Below are positions 23,101 through 34,600 of a stretch of 64,000 nucleotides of DNA, piece after piece; the first letter of the stretch is position 1; each line of letters starts with the position of its first letter. The notes beneath the pieces were generated by a model that made no database searches, was not told where the DNA came from, and saw only the letters and a program-made list of their open reading frames with translations. Source of the DNA: Litoditis marina (taxonomy: Eukaryota > Nematoda > Chromadorea > Rhabditida > Rhabditidae); NCBI GenBank assembly GCA_964036275.1, contig OZ038440.1, positions 13,367,690 to 13,431,689 of the forward strand, given 5' to 3'. The position numbers were made by a program, and so were the translations under genes.

Positions 23101-26100
23101 CGTCTGTAAAGAGGACCAAAATTAGTGAGGGTGACAGTTAATCAAGGCATAAATATGAAATCAGACCGTAATGCTATTTTGGAATCGATTCACTGTGTTC
23201 GTATTCCGGACTCGGTGCTATTTAGCTATTAGCAATAGTTCAAACTAGAATGAAAGTTGAAAAATAAAGTCATGAATTATGCAGTGTTCAGCAAACAAAC
23301 CACCACAAAACTAGTACCAATCGAATGAATAAGAGTTTTGTCGAGGTAGATGTGAGTTGTGCTACATTGTAGCATGTTTACCACCAACCTCTAGGTCGGC
23401 AAAATTATTCTTCGATTCACTTTCACATCCTCCATAGAAAAACTTCTTGCAGACGGAATTCTCTTTGTCAAAATAGTATCTGGAATAATGGAGAAAATAT
23501 GAAAGAAGTTTTGGCTTCCAAATTCCAAGTATTTATAACTTCTATCTACTATATCCATGGAGATTTAAATCCATTTCTCAAAACCAAAACAAATTCGTTT
23601 AAATCTATCCGGAATTCAGATAGACCCCCTCGCTGGTCTTTTCATTCATCTTAATAACTTATTATGTTTCATAACACTGTATATCTCAAAATGCGACCTC
23701 GAATATGCTGATACAAATTAAAAAGGCATCCTTTGACATGGTATTTAGGGTGCTATCACCAGACAGCGTGTACTAGTTGTATGTTTTGAAATAGAAAAAC
23801 AAACAACAACAAACCTAATTTGTTGTTCTCCGCTGTTGCAGTCTTCTTCGGTGAGGGAGATGTCAAACGGTTCAGAACAAGCTTCTTGAAAAATATATCA
23901 TTCAAACTGACCAATTATTTCATATTGCGAATGTTCCATTATAATTTTTCCGCAATATATCGAAAAAAACTGTATTTATACTGATAGTTGAACTTTGAAG
24001 CTCTATTCATTTCGGATTTACATAGATTACAAAGATATATAGATTTGTTACAAAGATTTCTCACAAAGACATTTGTATGTCATGTTTATGTCACTTAAAA
24101 AATCCTATTCTTTTTTTGATAACATATTTCACCTGAGGATATTCTGCATTCCCCGTCCATCGCGAATCCCTCGTCACAGTCACATCGGAAGGAGCCAATT
24201 GTGTTGACACAACGGGAATTGAACGGACAGGCAGTAGCGGAATCACACTCGTTTATATCTACAACAGAGCCGCGAATAGAAAATAAATCACCTTCGCTCT
24301 CTTTCAATCTTTCTGTTTCAACCAGATAACTATGTCTTGCTGTCAATACTGGTCTATATGTTTAATGTCCGACTTGTATATGGGAACCGCCAGCTACGCC
24401 TGTCTTTTCTGAGTTTTACAGTTTTCAAGTTACGAAAAAAAGGCCAATGACCATATCCTTACATAATTTTCCAACCGAATAGAACATTATCGGTTTTCTG
24501 ATTAGCAATGAACATGAAATGTATTGCATGTTTTTGTTTCGGCGGTGTTGGTATGCATAGGATTCAACGATATATTATGCATAGAGGGCACTGCTCAGAA
24601 GCATTATTTCTTGGAACGGAGAGAACATATCGAAATATTACAGACGAACATGAAAAGAATAAAACTTCCAATACTGAATACAATATAAGGAACAGAAATC
24701 GTATTCCTTATGATTTGTTCCTCGAACTGAAATTTCTAGTAGATTAACAAAGTCGTTTAGTATGGTAGTCAACGTAAAAGCGGGAGGGTACTGTATAACT
24801 CAATTTGAAAATGAAAAATTGTATGACCCACCTATGCAAATTGTGCGAATCATTCTTACAATAAATATAAACTTTAGAAAAAACCTTACCCGCAGCGCTT
24901 ACAACATAATTGAAAATCAAACGACGAACCGATGCAAATTCAGCAAATCATTCGAATATGTACAAGTTTGAGAAAAAAATTCCTATTACATTTTTTTGTA
25001 AAACTGAAACTCCAACTAAATTTTGACGACCAACCGATGCAAATTCTGCCGAGTTTGCGGAACCCGTCGATACATCCACACTGGCCATCCACACATTTTC
25101 CGAACAAAGGGTCACAGTAGGGACAGTTGCGAATAGAAGAGGAAATCTAATGAGAGAAGTTTTATATTAATTATATTATTTTATAAAATGACCAAATGTA
25201 TTGTTCAGTTACCCAAATCTCGATCCAATTCTGCTCTTCCTGAATGCTGTTATCAGATTATGGAACATTATTCAGTTCATTAATGCTGTTTTTAGAAAGG
25301 TTTCGCACTTAGCAAGTTGTATTTTAATTCCTGTATTCTGACACCTGTCTATCAACGCACCTCTACTTTATCGATCATCTTGAGTTTGGGGGTGATGGGG
25401 GCCATTGTGGTTTTAGTTGTGGTGGTCGTGACTGACGTTGAAGATGGCGTGGTTGTCGTCAGAGTTCGACGATGTTTGGCGTCCTGTAGAAAAGTATCAT
25501 TCATTTGCTTCAGTTGCCCGAAAGAAATGAGTATGATAACAACCAATGATAGAATTCAAAAAAAGACCCAAACATTCCGGCACTGAAATATTGCGTAGTC
25601 AGTTCTAACGATGTTGCCTTGATGAGACCAAAATATACTGTGTTTGCCCAACAATTTTTTCAATAATTTTCATCCATGCTTTTCCCAGCCGTGTGATGTT
25701 AGCCATGTATAAGCAATACCTGTTGGAATTCCGCAAAAAAACAAGGAAACTGGGCAATCACCCGGAACTTGAGAGAAATGAAAAGTTGCTACCATCTATC
25801 CTAACTAATTTTCAGGACACCGGTTAGTAGCAGTTTAGTGGCGGGTAATTATTCAATTAGTGCCGACGAACCTTGTGAATGGCATCGAGTAATCCAGGTT
25901 TCTTCGTCAGCAGAATTTCGTGTCGCTGGATACTTTTTTCCTTGTCTTTCACACACCGATTCTTGCAATGAGATCGGCGCATGAATCGGTTGGAATTACC
26001 GCCACAACCTCTGAAAGAAGTTCATTGGTCATCAAGTCATTTACGACAAATAACTGGAAGGAAGTTTTCAAAATATGAACTAGTTGGTTGGAAAAAAAAC

Positions 26101-27351
26101 TGTTATTGGGTTTCCAACAGCAACAGACCAGAATCATTTTGTTACATATAGGTCCTCAAACAGCAGGTGGAATAGAGGTGACCAAATCAAGGTTGAAGAA
26201 TTCTCTTTTAATTTTATGTATTCTTGATTCTGTTCGTTGAGCTAGATCTATATTTTCTCGCTCTAACCCTAAGAGCGATATAATCAAAAACGGCTATGAA
26301 CACGAATGATTGCTGTATTCTGTACTTACTTATGATTTCAATAAACTATTTATTTATTTATTTATTCAATGCACTACGAGGTGCGCTAAATGAAAAAAAG
26401 AAAACTAAACAAAGCATAACTTGAAATACAACTGATCAAAGTAAAAAAAAAAGTAACATAGAGAAGAACTTCAACAGTAATCAGGAAGGTACACGTGTAG
26501 AATTATGGAAGATACTTCTGCAAATTCCGCTAACTATACACACAGTTGTGGTTATAAATAGATGAACTCAAAAATCAGTTTTTCGCCAATCGAAGCTACA
26601 TGCTCTGATGTATATCTGAATAGAATCGAATCGTGTGGCCATCTTTCTCTGCCACAGAATATAAAATGGAGAACTACAGTCAGTCCTGAACAAACACATA
26701 CCCCTGCAGACACCGTATTTCTAGAGAAGGGAGGGGGCTCCGTGTTAGAACTAAGATAGTGTTATACCATTAGATTTGTGTTCCCTAACCTACTTATTGT
26801 TTGATATTTGATATTGTTACTAATTTCTGGTAGGTAAACCAGAAAATGTCAAGTTATATTCTATTATATTGTAGTCTATTCTATCAACTGTCTATTTTCG
26901 ATTTCAACTCACGTGAACGTGAATCGTCGACAGTCGTCCTTGTCTGGATCATAATAGTATCGAATCAGGTGTTTCGTGCAGCCACCCGGGTTCGGCGGCA
27001 ACTGGAACAAGACTAACCAGTGTGAATAACGATAAAGTGTTTCATTGTGTCAAGTTACTTTCCAAAATAGCTAACTTGGTAGAACATCAGTTGTTTGAAC
27101 AAAGTGAAAGTGTTGGTTGTTCATCTCTGTACAGAATGAAAATGGAACGGAGGATTGAAAAGAAAGATTACTTGTACATGGAGCGCTTGGTTACGTGAAA
27201 TATAATGTTTATTGGTTATAGATACATCTTCTTGAAAGCTTGATTATATCCATCATATCAGTAGGTTTTCTTATGTGTGTCTGGTGTTTTATATGCCTGC
27301 AAATTAGTCCTAGTACTATATAACGTACCGTGTACAGATCAATGATGGTCC

Positions 27352-27403
<52 letters not shown>

Positions 27404-27596
27404 TGAGATGCATTTACAAGTGTGAAGTGCCACATTAGACTCGCAGCATGAGACTTACCGTGCACAGATCAATGGCAGTGTCAGCTGCGAGTGGTTCCCC
27501 TGTATAGGGAACCGCGCGAGTGGAGGGGGAGTACCAGGCCCTCTCAGTCAGACTAAATACGGGGGAGAGGGACCACACACAGAGAAAGAACAGCAT
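8762..27596 (-). CDS. mec-1: giant secreted Kunitz/EGF protein, probable MEC-1 ortholog
   Basis: Minus strand, about 38 exons, start ATG at 27596-27594 in [15 protein letters not shown] (signal peptide). Exons: 27459-27596, 26913-27001, 25872-26010, 25361-25483, 25035-25146, 24133-24258, 23815-23884, 23389-23479, 23023-23103, 22505-22613, 22113-22204, 21616-21853, 20824-21305, 20486-20581, 20221-20319, 19564-19723, 18766-19182, 18360-18474, 17903-17957, ~16912-17512, 15660-15729, 15266-15402, 14979-15066, 14562-14674, 14190-14301, 13871-13965, 13579-13658, 13293-13398, 12874-12958, 12392-12528, 12042-12146, 11604-11735, 11033-11162, 10687-10748, 10167-10268, 9912-9983, 9583-9637, 9217-9318, 8907-8983, last exon to TGA at 8762. 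All junction phases agree. I count 14 Kunitz and 2 EGF modules, roughly 1,780 residues. C. elegans MEC-1, a touch-neuron matrix protein, has many Kunitz plus EGF domains; orthology is inferred from architecture. Uncertain points: the junction after 16912 and the C terminus (read-through of the 8983 exon would stop at 8839). Confidence 0.88.
11604..12958 (-). other. mec-1: Kunitz domains 10 and 11
   Basis: K10 (12874-12958, 12392-12528): [10 protein letters not shown] with canonical x8 spacing and P1 Arg, [32 protein letters not shown]11 (12042-12146, 11604-11735): [16 protein letters not shown] (x14), [28 protein letters not shown], then a basic RRRLERKPR spacer. Confidence 0.88.
13293..14301 (-). 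other. mec-1: Kunitz domains 8 and 9
   Basis: K8 (14190-14301, 13871-13965): [37 protein letters not shown]1 Ala. K9 (13579-13658, 13293-13398): [36 protein letters not shown]1 Gly. Both keep the long C-x11-C first loop. Boundaries are phase 1. Confidence 0.88.
14562..15729 (-). other. mec-1: Kunitz domains 6 and 7
   Basis: K6 (15660-15729, 15266-15402): [38 protein letters not shown]1 Asn. K7 (14979-15066, 14562-14674): [35 protein letters not shown]1 Arg. Both are two-exon modules that start and end in phase 1 with an internal phase-2 intron. Confidence 0.88.
16838..18474 (-). other. mec-1: Kunitz domain 5, Thr-rich linker and possible GPI-type terminus
   Basis: Exons 18360-18474, 17903-17957 and 16838-17512 encode [13 protein letters not shown] (P1 Ser), [24 protein letters not shown] and [10 protein letters not shown], then a linker with repeats of the ATETATQPT type. 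Read straight through, the last exon ends in a 17-residue hydrophobic stretch ([17 protein letters not shown]) and a stop at 16838-16840, giving an 1,168-residue protein. An AATAAA on the minus strand lies at 16623-16628. To reach Kunitz 6 the exon must instead use a phase-1 donor, for instance near 16912. Confidence 0.8.
17643..17789. repeat. two-copy tandem repeat in intron
   Basis: Two near-identical copies with a 79-bp period, each beginning TTGGTGCCTGAAGTGTTGAA and ending near GACAGATTCA. It lies in the Kunitz-gene intron between 17512 and 17903. Confidence 0.9.
18766..20581 (-). other. mec-1: Kunitz domain 4 and acidic Thr-rich linker
   Basis: Exons 20486-20581, 20221-20319 and 19564-19723 encode [37 protein letters not shown] and [10 protein letters not shown], followed by a spacer. 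Exon 18766-19182 (139 codons) is Glu/Thr/Lys-rich without Cys. P1 is Asn. The CxxACGHKM ending recurs at the end of Kunitz 5. Confidence 0.88.
20379..20480. repeat. CT-rich tract in intron
   Basis: Pyrimidine-rich run of CTCTCT, CTTTCC and CTATCT in the intron between 20319 and 20486. Translating it yields only low-complexity Ser/Leu, so I do not call a gene. Confidence 0.85.
20824..21305 (-). other. mec-1: large Lys/Thr-rich linker exon with GC donor
   Basis: A 482-base exon with no domain I recognise; basic first half, then Thr/Pro-rich ([21 protein letters not shown]). It ends GAG AAG followed by gcaagc, so the intron appears to be GC-AG; phase 0 matches the next exon at 20581 exactly. 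It has only one Cys. Confidence 0.82.
21616..22613 (-). other. mec-1: linker, Kunitz domain 3 and start of second linker
   Basis: Exon 22505-22613 is a Gln/Thr-rich spacer ([19 protein letters not shown]). Exons 22113-22204 and 21616-21853 form Kunitz 3: [13 protein letters not shown], then [25 protein letters not shown]1 is Met. The exon continues into a Thr/Pro-rich spacer. Confidence 0.88.
23023..23884 (-). other. mec-1: Kunitz domain 2
   Basis: Exons 23815-23884, 23389-23479 and 23023-23103 give six Cys with a long first loop (C-x12-[15 protein letters not shown]), [19 protein letters not shown] and TCDSLC. P1 is Asn. The acceptor at 23884 is a tandem CAAGAAG, so one codon could be skipped without frame change. 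Confidence 0.9.
24133..25146 (-). other. mec-1: tandem EGF modules, second calcium-binding
   Basis: Exon 25035-25146 encodes an EGF-like unit ([19 protein letters not shown] then GFRKLGRIC). Exon 24133-24258 encodes a canonical calcium-binding EGF opening with DINEC, then [17 protein letters not shown] and GFAMDGEC. The phase-1 boundary joining them reads RICI-DINEC. The D-I-N-E and N...G-S-F residues are the Ca-binding and hydroxylation-type positions of cbEGF. Confidence 0.92.
25361..25483 (-). other. mec-1: Thr-rich linker exon
   Basis: A single phase-0 exon of 41 codons dominated by Thr runs ([20 protein letters not shown]), likely an O-glycosylated spacer between Kunitz 1 and the EGF pair. 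Confidence 0.85.
25872..27596 (-). other. mec-1: signal peptide and Kunitz domain 1
   Basis: Three exons (27459-27596, 26913-27001, 25872-26010). After the signal peptide comes a short spacer, then a canonical Kunitz with C-x8-C spacing ([10 protein letters not shown]), [24 protein letters not shown] and a final CKNRC. The residue after the second Cys (P1) is Thr, so tight trypsin inhibition is unlikely. A candidate spliced-leader acceptor (ACTTATCAG) ends three bases before the ATG. Confidence 0.92.
27357..27400. repeat. (AT)n microsatellite
   Basis: An uninterrupted TATATA run of about 44 bp in the first intron of the Kunitz gene, just beyond a decayed copy of the first donor region. Confidence 0.9.
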
Positions 27597-27659
27597 TGCC
27601 TGATAAGTCTGGTATCTGACTGTTCAAATGAGAATGAAAGGTATATCAACGTATTATTT

Positions 27660-27800
27660 TACTGTGAGCTAGGGTGAGAAGGAAAGGAAGAGAGAGCTAG
27701 GGGAGAGAGAGGGAGAGACAGAGAAAGAGAAAAGAGATGGGAGAGAGAAAAAAAACGAAAATCAGAGAGAGAGAGAGAGCGATATTGTCGAACTAAAACG
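27660..27800. repeat. GA-rich tract
   Basis: Repeated GAGAGA with AAAG interruptions just upstream of the Kunitz gene start. A second GA-rich tract lies at 29490-29650. Confidence 0.85.
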
Positions 27801-28437
27801 CGATAGAGAGAGCGCCAAAAAAGTGATAAAACTCAGAAACGAGTTAGAGAGTACAATAGCGGCAGCAAGAGAGATGAATCCACATAGATAGAGGGATAGA
27901 GAAAAGAAAAAGAGAGATATGAAAAAAAATACAGACAGATAAATCTTTCCATGAAATTCCTGCCACCGTCCTAAATGATGAAGAAAGAATGGAAGCCAAG
28001 TGGGAGACTGGATGCTCTTCTACTATTCTATGCATGTATCTCGTCTCCATCCTCCATTCAATATAATGTCCCTCTCTCTCTATAACAGCTGGTCATTCTA
28101 CAGTTCACCATATGCAATATTCCCATTCCGAAATGCTACCAGTTAGGCGTGAGGGTTTGTGAGGGTTTTTGACCTTTGAAAGTAATTGGAAAAGATTTTA
28201 CTGGTTTTCAAAAGTTATCACTGATAATGTTTTCATTGGAATGGATATCATTAACGATCGGAAAAAAATTGACTGACTTAATGTTCGTTTTACATCATGG
28301 ACAAGTTCTATTTGGGAAAGAGTAGTTAGATTTTTCTCTAAAACCTCGGTAATAAGTGTAGTATGGCAAACAAATGAATTTAGTACATATTGGACCGAAA
28401 AATAGTCTGATTGAAACGGAACTAAAACAAAAGTCTC

Positions 28438-28770
28438 AGGTGAAAAGTCAAGGGACTATTAGCCCCTAAAAGGGAAATTTCGGGTGATTTCGCAAACGCG
28501 TGCCCAAAAGACCCTAAAAGGGCCGCGTTCTTGATATCGACCTAGCTTTTTTCATTGTTTTTGATTTTAACTGCAACTATGTTGCTCTAATCTATGTTTT
28601 GTCACATTTCTCGAATATATACACAAGGTTGAGCAAGAAAAACATATTTAATCCAGTATTTGAGAGGAAAAATGTTGCCCTAAGCGCCCCTAGTAGGCCC
28701 TAATAGGGTTATTTCGGCTACGGAAATCGCGGGCCTAAAAGGAACCTTTTAGGCCCGTGACTTTTCACCT
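28438..28770. mobile_element. MITE-like inverted-repeat element, copy 1
   Basis: Left end AGGTGAAAAGTCAAGGG, right end the inverse (CCCGTGACTTTTCACCT), with CCTAAAAGGG blocks on both sides and no coding capacity. About 333 bp. A shorter relative with the same ends is at 34887-34988. Confidence 0.8.
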
Positions 28771-31650
28771 ATGGTGTCTACCATTCTGGCTCTGGTTTGT
28801 TTACAGTTTTTGTCAATGAAATAATACCCTATGAACAGGGAGCAATGATTGGAACACAGCAAAATTCACATCCTGAACAGAATGGATTCGAATAATTTTG
28901 ATTCTCAACTTCGGTTCTCATATACAACGACGGTGCTGTAGTAAACTGTGATAGCCTAGTTTTTGATATTGAAAGTTGTACAGCACGTTACACTATAACC
29001 GAAAGACGTTCACTACTACTTCATTGATACCATATTGAACATTGTAAACCCTTCACAAAGTCGTGCATTTCAGCAAGATTGAATTATACTTCTAAATATG
29101 TAACCTGACCATTCAAAAATACTGTAAAGATGCAGTAAACATCTCTGTTCCAGAACAGAGTGTGAATTCCCAATACAAAACATGAAAAGCTTCGCCTTAT
29201 CAGATTTTCACTTTGCTTTAGAACAAGAATTTTTTTTATAAATGACAAGGTCTCACATATTTAAATTCACTTCCTGACCTCTTCGTTGAAACCGCTTCGT
29301 GTGCTCATTCTCGCATCACCTGGTGTAAAAGCCTGAGGTAAACCACATAAAATGGACGTACGATGAACAATTGTGTAACATTTTATTGGAAGTCCTCAAG
29401 GCACACTCAATATGAACTTTAGGTTCATCAATTCGAATCAGTTTTCCTGGTGATCTAAAATCCTGTCTGGAGTTTGTGTTTATTTGTGTTCACAGAGTTC
29501 GAACAAGAGAGAGCGACGGAGGAGAGAGAAGAAGAGATCCAAATAGAGAGACAGAGAAAGCGAGACAAAGAGAGAGATGCAGAGGGAGAAAGAGAATGGG
29601 AAAGAGAGACATGGGGAGACCGAGAAACGGGAGAAAGAGAGACAGAGATGTAAAATACATTTTACTATTTCAACATAGATGACATGAACGACTTTGGTTA
29701 CACACCTTCGTTTTCTCAATTTGTGGTCTTCAGACCCTGTGTGGACTAATATCGAAGCTGAAGTGGGTAACAAGGACAACATTCACTACGTTATTCAACA
29801 TACTTTCTTTCTAGACTGTTTTTCGAATTTTTCTAGGAAAAAAGAAACTTGGAACAGAACTACTTGTTTACAGGAACCATGAAATTAAGTTGACCTCTCT
29901 TTATGTTTGATCATTTTCACGTGACTGTCCAGTTTTCTTAGGGTTGTTTTATCTCGATGTGTTTGTAGTTTGATCCTGGTGAAAGTCGTGAATTTCACAA
30001 AGTATCATGATCAACCTACAACGCAGATTTGATCACTTCCTATACGTGACTGACCACCAGTGTCGGCCGTTCCCTCCACTAATTGGTCCGTTCATAATTC
30101 GCGTCTCTTCGAAAGAAGATAGAAGCGATAGGGTCTCCGAGTGAAATATGGAAGTCTTCTATGATTGATTCTCTTTGGCTGATAATTAGTAAAGGTGGCG
30201 GACAACTGTTCCGTATTTCTTTTCTTTTGTCTCCTTCTGCTCTTTTTCTATTCTCTTTCTTCTTTTCTTTTTGTCTATTCTCTTCCCATTTTTCTTTACC
30301 TCCCTTCTTTGAGATCTGAAATACTTGTATATCGCACGTGTTCTCTAAAGCGGTATGAAGGGAACGTGTCTATCTCTATTGCCCTGAAGTTTAAAACCGA
30401 GTTGTTTACCAAGGCTCGCCGAAAACCCAAGTTGTAAATCAAAGATCAGACTTTTTACCGAGAACTTTTGATTTCACAACTTGAACTCAACTAGTGGCCA
30501 ATTTGGTGGGGCAAACCTCCTTGGTAAGCAACTCGGTTTTTAACTTCAGAGTGAGAGGTAGTCAAAGCCCTGCTTCCTTGTCCAATTTGGTAGGTTCAGT
30601 ATTCTCCCGACAAGGTGAGCTAACTTTCCCTCTGAAGTCTGAAGAGCAGTAGTAGGTTGTTCTGTTACTACGAGCTTCGGTTTGTTCCGGCCACTCCCTT
30701 TCTAGGTGTTCCGGCCACTCCCTTTTTAGATCTAGGATGGTTCATTTAATTCCCTAAATGCCTTCTGCTCCATATAATGTCCGCATCTGATTTGGCAGTC
30801 GAGCAAATTCATTGCAAATCATCCAATTCCGTGTTACGTAGGAACTCTAATGGACGAAATATGCAAAAATCGGATGTTTCCCTACTCTTAAACAGACGAC
30901 TCAGAAAACTCAGATTGGACAATGAATGGTAGCATAGTTCTTTGTACTTTACATCTTTGACTTTCTCCTAAATCTCCGATTTTATATATTTGCAAAGTCG
31001 CGTGTTGTAACGTGAATAGACATTTGATTCTATTTTGGTCGAACTCGTATATTCACAAGGCCCGCCACCAGTAAGTAAGTAAACTACTCTAAGTAATCAG
31101 AAAGCAACCAATAAGTGAATTACTAGAATAATTCCGAGCTGATAAACTTGCCGGGTTCGAAGTATAGTTACGTCTAATACACTTGTCAGTGCTACAACAC
31201 TATAAGTCACGAAGAGCTCATGAGGTGTTCATTGAGAAACTCATATGAACTTCTCATGAGGTGGATTGCTAATCCGCTTTACCTCCGACCCCCCAACCGT
31301 ATTCCTTGAGAAGAGGGAGGGGGGGGGGGGGGGCGGAGTCATCCATAGGCCGATCGTCTTAATGGCCATCTTTTCAGTTGCGAACAGTTTCCAGAGCCAA
31401 TATTTTCCGATAGCCTCAGTGTAACTTTTCTTATTTCTCATCTATTTTCACAAGTTTTTCTGTGTTCACGCAACTTCTTGATCTATTTCAATGGTATGAG
31501 TTTCGTTGTCCAAAAACTCTAAATCGTATCTCGCGTTCGTTGAATGATTTCTTGAGAACTTGATCGAATGAGGTTTTTTCCCCTTATTTATGTGTACGTT
31601 CTCTTGCTACATCGTGTGCGTTTATAACAACTAGAAATGTTTTTGACGTT

Positions 31651-31660
31651 ACATTTCAGG
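31651..31660 (+). promoter_or_regulatory. candidate trans-splice acceptor of ion-channel gene
   Basis: ACATTTCAG|G lies seven bases before the ATG with no upstream exon that fits, as expected for spliced-leader addition in nematodes. Confidence 0.55.
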
Positions 31661-31666
31661 TTCCAA

Positions 31667-34600
31667 ATGAGATGTCTAATTATTTGTCTGTACAGTTGTT
31701 GCTTGATTTTGGCTTCAAATGAATCTTCAGTGCAAGTAGGTCTACCACTATACGTGTGAGGTGTTATAATGATTTTGAGCTAGTTCCAACTGTATGTTTC
31801 TCTGTCAGGCGGCGTAGCAATTTCCCACAAATCTCATGAAACACCTCATGAGCTATTCGCATGAGCTTCTCATGAGATTCTATCGATTCCTATGATACAA
31901 CATTGGAAGTTCACGAGTAGCTCATCAGGTATCTCATGAGAAACTCATATGAACTTCTCGTGAGATTGGAGGGTTTGCTACGCCGCCAGTTGTATTCTCG
32001 GTCCAACGAACTGCTCTACGTGCGTTTTTTCCCATATGATTTACCTTACACTGTCAAAACAGGCTGTCAGACAGAGTTTTGAAATAGTGCAAGGACTAGG
32101 GGAGTTTTGAGTGTAGTGACTCGACACTTGAAAGAACCAGTATTTACGTTCAAGATCGAAAACTGTCAAAGATATATAGCTGATCATCATGGGCCATTGT
32201 AGGTACCAATTGACGTAAGCGGACCGAGCAGGTTTTGCGCTATCTACTTTTGAGACTTCTTCAAATGGTTCATAGTTTTGCAGAATGGTAGTCACAATAT
32301 TGCGTTTCCTTTTAAAAAACTTAAAAGTTTGGTCGGTTTGTCAAATGTTCCATACTCTGCTTTCAGTTGACAGCAGTTGATTATGAGGAAGAAGTGGAGA
32401 ACAATTTCGTACCAGGTGAGGAGAATCAAAAAAATAATGGTTTTATTCAAGTTGTTATCTCGATCTTTGAATTAAAGTAAGAACCAACGATGTTTCCTGT
32501 TCTGGTTATTTTCACGTTGTATGTTCTTGAACTCTCCTAACTTCTCAGCCATATTTTTTCAAACACGAAAAATGCGATCAAACAAACAGTTCTACCGAAG
32601 GAAAGTATACAGTTGTGTGATTGAAGTCTCGATTTTGAGAATTCGTGAAAATCCGGCTCCGAGAGCAGTATTCTCTAGACAACTACGATCGGATGCTCTC
32701 TTATGCTCCAACTGTTCTCGTTCTCTATCCCTCCCCCTCCCTCTGAGTCTCTGACTCTCTTTTTCTCTTGCTCTTCCACTCTCTCTCTTTATTTCTCTCT
32801 CTTAGTACTCTCTGAGTACACTTCGATGCTATTCAATACGTCGTTGATATGTTTTTGTGTTCCGAAATCATTCGCTTAGCCCATAAAACGTGCACCGCTT
32901 AAAGTGTAACAATGATAATGGCTACGTCTGTTCCAAATCTCTACGAATCCGTGACTAAGAAACGTTTCTGACAAAAATACAAAAAATATCTTTGATCGTT
33001 ACTATCGCACGGTTTGCGAATCGCTCTGTGTGACTTGTCTTCGCTCGCCATTTTTGGCGTTTAAATGGAAAAAACTGAGATATCATCATATATCATCCCT
33101 GGCTTTGTACATACAACGGGGTTGTAAGACCCGCCACCAGATTCAATGTTTGAAATTGGTTACCCATCAGGGTGGGCAATTGTTGAAAATAAAAAATTTG
33201 GGAGAAAAAGTTTTTTGGACCGTAGACTTTTCGAGTTTCCAGTCTAGAAACTCGACCAGAAACTTTCGAGTTGGCTTTCTATTTCCTCAGTGCCAACAGA
33301 TTATCAGCAAATTTCTTCATTCTGAAAGTGTAAGAAACTACTCAGACCTAAAACACTTTCTACACATTCACGAGTTACCAGTTTTCTTTTTCGCAAAAAC
33401 GAGCTCAGCCCCCCAGGCGTGCCATTTCTCATCATTGTGTGTTGCAATTACTTATCCGGCCCTTCCTTTGGGCCAAGACTAAAGCCAGATTAGTGCTATT
33501 TTGGTTCACCAGACTAGTTCCAATGAACGAACCGGAATGTACTCACAGACTCTGAAAATTGAATTAGACTTCCATAGAAAAATAACTGTTCCTCACCCAA
33601 AAGCCCCGAACATCACCAAAAAACTCGCTCTCTTCAAAACCGCCATCCAGGAGCCATCAAGAACTTAATGAAACTGACTTATTTTAGTACATTTTCATTA
33701 CTTTTGGCGTAATCTTTGCAAAATAAAATATGAACTGTGAAGACCGCAATCCGTGAAGAAAAACAAACAAAATGCAAAAATATGTCTTTCATGTCTTATA
33801 CCGTCTTTGGTCGGTAATTCCCCCATCTTGAGTTCAGACAACACGAATCTGCTTGAGTCGACTACGTGAACTATTCTTTTTCTCATTATACAAAGTTCAA
33901 GGCGCATAGATTACAAACAGAAAATACTCTCCACCGACTGACTACGTTATTACTAGATTATTCACCTACTATTTCCAGGAGCCTCGAAAAAACTGACCGA
34001 ATACCTCTTGACTCGCCACAATGTGAACGCACCCCCAGATGGAATACTAGATGTTCACTATGAGATGGAACTAGTTCACATTCTGGGAATAGACGAACTC
34101 AAACAGACCATGACTGTTCTGGTCTACGTTGATGAGGTATAGTCCTCCTCACAGTTCCGAAATTGACGTTGGCAGCGTGCCACGAATTGAGAATGAGGGT
34201 TTCTCGCCGAAACTCAGGTTTTTTCAGATGTTTTTTTTTCTAAGTTTCGTAACAACAGTGAAGACAATCTACAAACATTTTGTTGTACAGGTCTTCACAA
34301 AATTTTCTTGAACAACTCAACTATTCTCCTTCGAATCACCACCACAACCGGATAAAACTGTTTCTACTCTTTACTATTCGTCAGTTGCACAGTCGCGTGA
34401 GACATGTTAAACACAGCAGAACTCAAAAACGTGCAATGACAAAGTGCAAGATGTCTCATTAGAATTCCAACTTCACGTGCCTATTCAATTTACTTCTACT
34501 CTAACATTCACCCGAGATCTCCTGAAACTGTCAAATAAAACAATACAAGGTCCATTTCTCCCAAAAATGATCTAAAAACTGAATAATGTAATTTTCAGAA

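Larger units (their letters stand above)
27599..31659. other. divergent intergenic region
   Basis: It separates the minus-strand Kunitz gene from the plus-strand ion-channel gene, so promoters of both probably lie here. I see no coding exon. Contents: purine-rich GA tracts (27660-27800 and 29490-29650), an inverted-repeat element (28438-28770), a dispersed TTTGTAGTTTGATC element (29955-30025), a 16-bp G run (about 31319-31333) and CTCATGAG palindrome fragments at 31215-31265. Confidence 0.6.

Noticed and set aside
33030..33482. 150-codon open frame on plus strand
   Set aside because: It lies inside intron 2 of the channel gene, has no recognisable domain or clear splice partners, and its composition looks like translated noncoding DNA.
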